From positions 23,163,023-23,227,022 of the forward strand of contig CAMZMU010000111.1 of assembly GCA_947311845.1 (NCBI GenBank): a DNA stretch of 64,000 bases, written 5' to 3'. Made by a program: the position numbers and the translations under genes. Shown here in pieces: positions 58,363 through 64,000 of this stretch. Numbering within the stretch: the stretch's first letter is position 1; every line of letters begins with the position of its first letter. This stretch comes from Poa pratensis (lineage: Eukaryota > Streptophyta > Magnoliopsida > Poales > Poaceae). The notes beneath the pieces were generated by a model. That model was not told the DNA's origin and did not search any database. It saw only the letters and a program-made list of their open reading frames with translations.

Positions 58363-60746
58363 TACTTGATTACGTAGTATATTTATTACTTTGTATACTC
58401 ATATTTAATTGCGAAGTGCTATGTAATGGTATATATTATGTTACTCCAATTCATTGCCACGTCATCTTTTTTTCTAGTTAGCATCTATGTAACCATCTTA
58501 GTTAGTCCCACTGTGGATGGCCTCAATGCATCCATCGAAACCGTTGTGTGTTTGGCTGCACTTTAAAGTTAGAATTAAGATAACCGAACATGCGGGCAAA
58601 ATGTATACGCTGGTACTGGTAGTTACCTGGTTTTGTTTGAAACGAGGCAAAACAGTTGCCTATCATTTAGATTGCCCATTTTAGAAACTTTGTACCCTCT
58701 TTTTATGATGCATTTTCGTTGGACAAGGTGTGAGGTGATGATTGAGACTCAAAAATATCAGGACAACGACGAGGAATCGAACAGACGGTTAAGAGAATGT
58801 TGAACATTATCTTTGATGATTCCCTCCGATCTTTACATATTTTGAAGAACCGTTGAACATTATCTTCGATGATCCTCCGATCTTTATATATTTTGAGGAA
58901 CCACGTGGCTAAAATGTGTGCCTATTCAAGCGAAACATATAGAATGCTAAAATGGGGTAACATCATGTTTAAATTTTTAATATGGTGTATTTTTTATTTT
59001 GTTTCGCTAAACGGGGTAATAAGTGTCACAAATACACAGCTGTGAGGTAAAATGGGAAATTCAGTCTCCTATTAATTAAGATCAAGAGATTTGGCCGATT
59101 AATTACGTACGAGTTGTAGTTACCTAGTGTGCAAGATATGCATACGTCGCAACAACTGCATTAATTCTTTCCGGCCGTGCTTGTTTCTTCCATTAAATCA
59201 ACTTTCAATCAAAGTACGGCGTCGCGCGTGCTGCACTAGAGTATTCGGATCAGATTGGTCAAGGATTTGCAGATAAGATCGTTGCAGCGACTTGAAGCGC
59301 GCAGCCTCAGCTGTGCTCCCAACTTACAGCTCGTAACTACCAACGGCAAATTAAGATCTCGCAATGAAATCCGAGATCTTTGACAAAGCAAAAGCATCAA
59401 CCAACACCCTATCCACTAGTACCGACCAGCCGAGCTGGATCATCATCCGTCCGGCCAGCTGCACCACAAATGGCTGATGATAATCGTCATCCCCTGATGC
59501 CCAGACAGACGGGTTCAGCCTTCGTGGTACAACAACCAGGCATTTTGCGTTTCAGTTTGGCAGCATGCACAGTACGTGGGTCGATGCCGTCCGCCGCCGC
59601 GAGCGAGAAAGTTGACCGGAGAGGCCGGCAGCGCCCGTGCCGACGGCAAGCGAGCGAGCGGATAACATCGACCGGCATGGCCACAGTGCGCGCAAGCGGC
59701 GGTGTGTCGAGCAGGAAATTTCGGCGCCAAAAAGCGGGCGGAACAACGTGAGTAGATTATAGACAGATGATATTATCTGATCAGATGAGGCGTGCACCTG
59801 CCTTGCCAGGCCTCGACATGCCTGCGGACATGGCATCGCCGCATGGGGTGGAGTCCAAGGCAAGAACCTGGGTCTCGGTTCAGGCCAGTGCATGCATCAG
59901 GATCAGACGGCGTGGCTCGTCCTTTCTCAGGCCCGACCGGCTGAGACGATCATGCTTGCGGTGCGTGAATCTGTTCGGCGAACGGTGCGGTGGTTCTTTG
60001 ACACATCCCCTCATCTTTTCAGCGACGAGGCTCGAGGGTCCACACGAGCATATCCAACCAACGCACCATCTCAATCTCTAGCTAGCTAGTAGTTTCCTGG
60101 AGAGGACGAGGTGTCGTTGCCCGCCCGTCGACATCTTGCCATCCGCACCAAGAAATGCAAGTGATAATGGAACGAACGCCAGGAACACACGATCTTGGTT
60201 AGTATCAGTAAACGCACGAGGCTAATTAATCTGGTCGACCGATTCTTCGGTTTACCCCTACTTTTCAGGCACTGATGGAGCTGTGTTTGGCCTCGATCGG
60301 TTCCGTGGCAGAACCGTTAACTCCTGCCGTCGATCTTCCGTGACTGACTTTGTGCTTACATTTTTGCTGGTCTCCACGGCCGCCACGCCCGACGGACGTC
60401 GATCTCGGCGGTCGGCACGGTCGACGTCCCGGTGGGATGTTTCCCGGCATGAGCGCAACGTCAAGAACGTCCTACTTATCACGAACACGAACCGGCCACC
60501 CAATTTGAGAGGTTGAAAATCAAAATGCGGCTGAACTGAATGCACGCACGTGTCGATCGCCAGGGTACACAAAAGGTAGTAGTAGTTGATAAGCTCGGAG
60601 CGATGGACGTTCCGGTCGTCGTCTCCGGCCAAGAGGGTCGAACAACGTGCGTCACAGTTGACCCCACTCGGCCACTCCCCGGCGTGCACCGAGAAGAGGC
60701 AACGGGAGGATTGTCACCGAACACGTACGGAACAAGGTAAGAGGTA
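58363..60746. other. Intergenic, no gene supported
   Basis: ORFs at 59380-59751, 59767-60081 (+) and 60258-60689 (-) are 100-143 codons, Arg/Ser-rich, with no recognised domain or splice pattern. 58800-58915 holds a short direct repeat (gttgaacattatctt...gatctttatatatttt, twice). Otherwise nothing. Confidence 0.5.
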
Positions 60747-60908
60747 CTCCCTCCGTTCCAAATTAGATGTCTTCCATTTATCCACTGCGGATGTATCTAG
60801 ATATGTTAGATACATCCATTTCCATTTGTCCACATGCGGATGTATCTAACATATCTAGATACATCCGTAGTGGATAAATGGAAGACATCTAATTTGGAAC
60901 GGAGGGAG
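60747..60908. mobile_element. Stowaway MITE 4
   Basis: 162-bp palindrome, CTCCCTCCGTTCCAAATTAG ends, TA on both sides. Confidence 0.93.
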
Positions 60909-61018
60909 TAAGACGAAAGAAGCGGTGCAGCAAGGAAGGACCAACGTGTATCACACCGCCACGGCCGACGACAACGAGTCCATGCCAACTCTTGCCGTAT
61001 TATTTCATCCGAGTACTA

Positions 61019-61141
61019 CTCACTTCGTTTCAATTTAATTGACTTGCTATACACCAAATGTGCATGTATTTAGACATGTTACATGTATAGATACATCCAC
61101 ATGTGGCGAATAGCAAGTTAATTAAATTGGAACGGAGGAAG
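61019..61141. mobile_element. Stowaway MITE 5, diverged
   Basis: Ends CTCACTTCGTTTCAATTTAA and, reversed, CTTCCTCCGTTCCAATTTAA, TA-flanked, about 123 bp. The left end has decayed. Confidence 0.85.
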
Positions 61142-61205
61142 TACTTAGGCATGTATGTAAACACGAATTAGTTGCAAATTAGAGTTTCCCTGTAAACACA
61201 CGGAA

Positions 61206-61607
61206 ATTGTTTTTTGCTCCCGAGCTCAAGTGCTCCAGGCACTTTAAAAAATTCAAAAAGTATATTTAAGAGTTTCAAAAAAATCTGAAAAAAATCAGGC
61301 ATGTTCTCAATGATGCATATTAGAAGCGTGCAAAATATCAAAGCAAAAGTCTTTATATTATAGTCTGCAAAAAAAATGACAAAATTTATAGATTTGAAAT
61401 AATGCATTTTTAACTTTAGTCTGACTTGTAGATTTGTTGCTTTTCTGTAGGTCGAAATATAAACCATTTCGCACTTTAATTTTTCACGTCTATAGGATAT
61501 ATCTTCAAGAGCATGCATGATTTTTTCCAGATTTTGTTGAAACTTTTACATTTATTTTTTATTTTTTAAAGTGGCGGGAGCACTGGAGCTCGGGTGCAAG
61601 AAATCTC
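61206..61607. mobile_element. Foldback MITE, family A, copy 2
   Basis: Left TTTTTTGCTCCCGAGCTCAA; right reversed TTTCTTGCACCCGAGCTCCA; both then have GTGCTCC. AT-rich mirrored interior with tgcaaaatatcaaagcaaaa. About 400 bp. Confidence 0.65.
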
Positions 61608-61625
61608 CACTCGTAAACACAAGTA

Positions 61626-61738
61626 CTCCCTCCGTTTCAAATTAATTGACTTCTATTTACCCACATGTGGATGTATTTATACTTGTAACATGTCTACATG
61701 TGGGCAAATAGAAGTCAATTAATTTGAAACGGAGGGAG
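61626..61738. mobile_element. Stowaway MITE 6
   Basis: 113-bp palindrome, CTCCCTCCGTTTCAAATTAA ends, TA on both sides. It begins some 20 bp after the foldback copy. Confidence 0.93.
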
Positions 61739-61739
61739 T

Positions 61740-62351
61740 ATATATCAAAGAAAAAGTGAGCTACTATTCTCAAGAAGATAGCGCACAACCAACGTGCGTA
61801 GTGCTTAACCTTATCCTGATGGTGTTTACTCCGATTCCGAGCTAGCTAATCTCTTCGTTTACGAGATGTTACTTCTTTATTACTAGAAGCTGCGTGCAAC
61901 ACCATCCCGGTCCATGTCGAGACCTGGTCTGTTTAAATACAGCAAAACACTGCCTTCACGTTCTGGGCAACCCGGCCCTAACCCGTTCTGGTCCAGATAG
62001 TCTTTCCCAAAGGGATCCATGTTGAGCTACGGGATTAAGTTTCCTGCTCGGTTGATACCTAATTTGATCGCCAAGGTGCACTAGTAAAGCGCCAGAAGGG
62101 CCCCCCAAAAGGCCAAAAGGATACATTGGACTGGAGTAGGACCGGCAGTATATTATCTGCCAAAAAGGTAGTGCTGCTCCATGCCATGCATGCTTAGTTT
62201 TGATTATGTTATCCGCTGTTAGGATTTTTTCCCTTTTGCAGATCTGGGGCTTCGCTTTCTGGTAAAGACTATCTGGACGTCATCTCTCTCCCGTTTCTTC
62301 TTGCCGACGTGCCAATCTTAAACTTATATACGGACGATTGTGCCGGAAAGT
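61740..62351. other. Intergenic, nothing recognised
   Basis: No ORF of note. 61980-62290 contains gttctggtccagatagtcttt and, reversed, gtaaagactatctggacg, a possible inverted pair about 270 bp apart, too weak to call an element. Confidence 0.4.
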
Positions 62352-62776
62352 CGTTTTTGGCTCTCCCGACCTCGACCTCTAGTGCTACCTCTGTTTAACA
62401 AAAAAAATCAAAATTCATATTAGTATGTTTTTAAAAAATCTGATAAAAATCATGCATGTTGTTAATGATGTATCACAGAAATCTGCAAAATCTGAGTTTG
62501 AAATATTTAATATTTTAGGCTACAAAAAAATAAAATCTTGTATAATTTGGAGATTTGAAAGTGAGTACATTTAATCTCCAAAATAGACAAGATTTTGTCA
62601 TTTTTTGCATAGCTCAGAAAATAAAGTACTCCATTTTCTGTAGTATTTCAAATCGATTTTTTGCGCTTTTGTTTGTGGATACTTGACTGATGACATGTAT
62701 GATTTTATTTTTCAGTTTTTTCTGAATTTCTGTTTTTTTAATAGAGGGAGCACTAGCCCCAGGAGCAATAAATCTC
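62352..62776. mobile_element. Foldback MITE, family A, copy 3
   Basis: Left TTTTTGGCTCTCCCGACCTC then CTCTAGTGCTACCTCTG; right reversed GATTTATTGCTCCTGGGGCT then AGTGCTCCCTCT. More decayed than the other two but with the same order of motifs and an AT-rich folded interior. Confidence 0.6.
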
Positions 62777-62789
62777 AACTCTAAATGTT

Positions 62790-62912
62790 ACACATGTTCT
62801 CTAGATACATACACAAATGAGTGAACATACACATGAAATGTGTCTAGATACATTTGTGTACATGTGTATGTGGACAAAGTCTAAAACATCTTATATTTAA
62901 GAACGGAGGGAG
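62790..62912. mobile_element. Stowaway-like MITE 7, left end decayed
   Basis: A clear right end GAACGGAGGGAG followed by TA, and a mirrored middle (ctagatacatacacaaatg opposite catttgtgtacatgtgtatg). The left terminus no longer matches. Confidence 0.65.
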
Positions 62913-63089
62913 TACACAAAAAAAAAGTTAACTAATGGAGGTTAACTAACTAAAGTTAAGATCGATGGAGGTGGTCACTACATCGTTTCCCGTTTTCTCG
63001 TGCCATATCCAGTCCATTTCACTATCATTTGCCCTTCAATTTGGCATGGGAGGGGGCTTCCGTAGGCGAACCCCCTCTCCCCTCTCCTT

Positions 63090-63950
63090 TTTATTCTGGC
63101 CATCGATCCTCTTCTGAATATTGTTGATATGGCCACCTAGAGAGTGCTCTCGCGTGGGTTGTCTAGGAGGGGCGCATACATTCAGACGTCGCTCCATGCC
63201 GATGATGCGGCGATTTTCTTAGCCCCGGTTCAGGAGACTAGCTTACGAAAATTCTTCATGGATTTGGAGACATCACGGATCTAGTGACAAATTTAGAAAT
63301 ATGTACGGTTGCGCCTATAAGGTGCGAGGATTTGGACCTCCCTCGTCTGCTCCAGAGTTTCCGGCTCTCATCAAAATATGGTGCTATCTTGGGCTCCAGC
63401 TTTTGGTGCACCGCCTTTGAAGATTGGATATTCGGCGTCTTGAGAAAAAAAGTGATTGCAAAAATGATCCCATGGGAGGGTAAAAATATGAACACGTCCG
63501 TCTGGACTGCTTTGGAGAAATCGGTGTTGTCTTCAATGGCCACATTCTACCTTACCACGTTTTATCAGGGCCTTTTTTTGGGTGGGTATGGACAAAGCGG
63601 TGGCAAGTGCGAAGGTAATTGGAAAACTGTTTGCCGCCCAACAAATCTCGAAGGCCTGGGCATGCTTGATATGGAACGATAGCCCTTCGGCTTTGATGGC
63701 CCTGGCTTGAGTGGATATATCTGCATATGGCTTGGTTTGGTCTCGGCAATCCATGTGACGACAAAGACATGATCGTTTCTACGCAAAACCTAGAATCAAT
63801 CGTTGGATATGGGCACCCGCTGGTCCCCTATCTCCGCCACTGTTTACCATACCGAGGATTGTTGGCTCCAAGATCAAGAAGGAATCGAGAAACTGTTGTC
63901 GGCGGGTGCCAAGCATACTTGAGTAATACTATTTTACTGCCATAGTAGAT
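63090..63950 (+). pseudogene. LINE reverse transcriptase fragment
   Basis: Plus-strand RT pieces in order: FILAIDPLLNIVDMAT, SLHADDAAIFLAPVQE (the catalytic DD), TVAPIRCEDLDLPRLLQSF, WEGKNMNTSVWTALEKSVLSS, CRPTNLEGLGMLDMER, RWPWLEW and GLGNPCDDKDM. This is the C-terminal half of L1-type RT, from a family different from the two LINEs above. Stops and frame changes are frequent. No 3' tail is seen before the window ends. Confidence 0.75.
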
Positions 63951-64000
63951 ATTTGTTTTAAGACATGGTCATGTTGTTATGTCGACCCCCTCTAACTATG

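Noticed and set aside
59380..60740. ORFs of 70-143 codons between Stowaway elements
   Set aside because: No known motif, no splice pattern, and competing ORFs on both strands over the same bases.
61980..62290. Possible inverted pair with agactatctgga-type sequence
   Set aside because: About a dozen matching bases on each side without target duplication or family members in the window is not enough to call an element.

Overview
The window is nuclear DNA of a grass, most likely a Triticeae species (wheat, barley, Aegilops, rye or a close relative). The reasons are GC-rich genes with short introns, several Stowaway MITEs with CTCCCTCCG ends, Ty3/gypsy elements whose 1.6-kb LTRs begin TGATACGTCTC, and a cluster of Y-S-K dehydrins resembling barley Dhn3 and Dhn4 as I remember them. 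The barley genes lie on chromosome 6H, so a group-6 origin is an inference. Most of the window is nested transposable elements.

Layout. 1-1540: 5' end of a RING-type (RNF4-like) ubiquitin ligase gene on the minus strand, running off the left edge. 1987-4283: a decayed PIF/Harbinger transposon. 5172-14810: a complete Ty3/gypsy element (5-bp duplication GGGAG) encoding only gag and protease, with a solo LTR of its own family nested inside (duplication TGTAC). 15560-17802: a copia relic, a broken membrane-protein gene and a poly(A) retroposon. 18792-21768: a VID27/DEM-like gene. 24079-26169: a possible Helitron. 26298-58239: a dehydrin array on the plus strand with four members: a three-K-segment gene (26619-27615), a frameshifted copy (48771-49369), an intact Dhn3-like gene (52012-52598) and a dead, deleted copy (57420-58239). 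The first two are pushed 21 kb apart by a minus-strand L1 LINE (28750-33434), a second LINE with an inverted 5' part and an internal tandem duplication (about 33640-47751), an 11-kb LTR element inside that LINE (34780-45865), and a PIF/Harbinger transposon with both genes open inside that element (38491-42594). The right end (53 kb onward) holds hAT-type elements, foldback and Stowaway MITEs, three tiny poly(A) insertions with long target duplications, and a LINE fragment.

How it works together. The dehydrins have the same two-exon structure with the intron inside the serine tract, and they share an ACGT-rich promoter block, so they should respond together to abscisic acid, drought or cold. 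The VID27-like gene and the ubiquitin ligase are ordinary neighbours. The rest is a record of transposition whose order can be read from nesting.

Caution on sequence quality. The frame breaks I could examine closely (four in the VID27-like gene, one in a dehydrin, one in gag, several in the first LINE) are single-base length changes, mostly losses, in mononucleotide runs. That pattern fits under-polished sequence, so loss of function should not be concluded from them alone.
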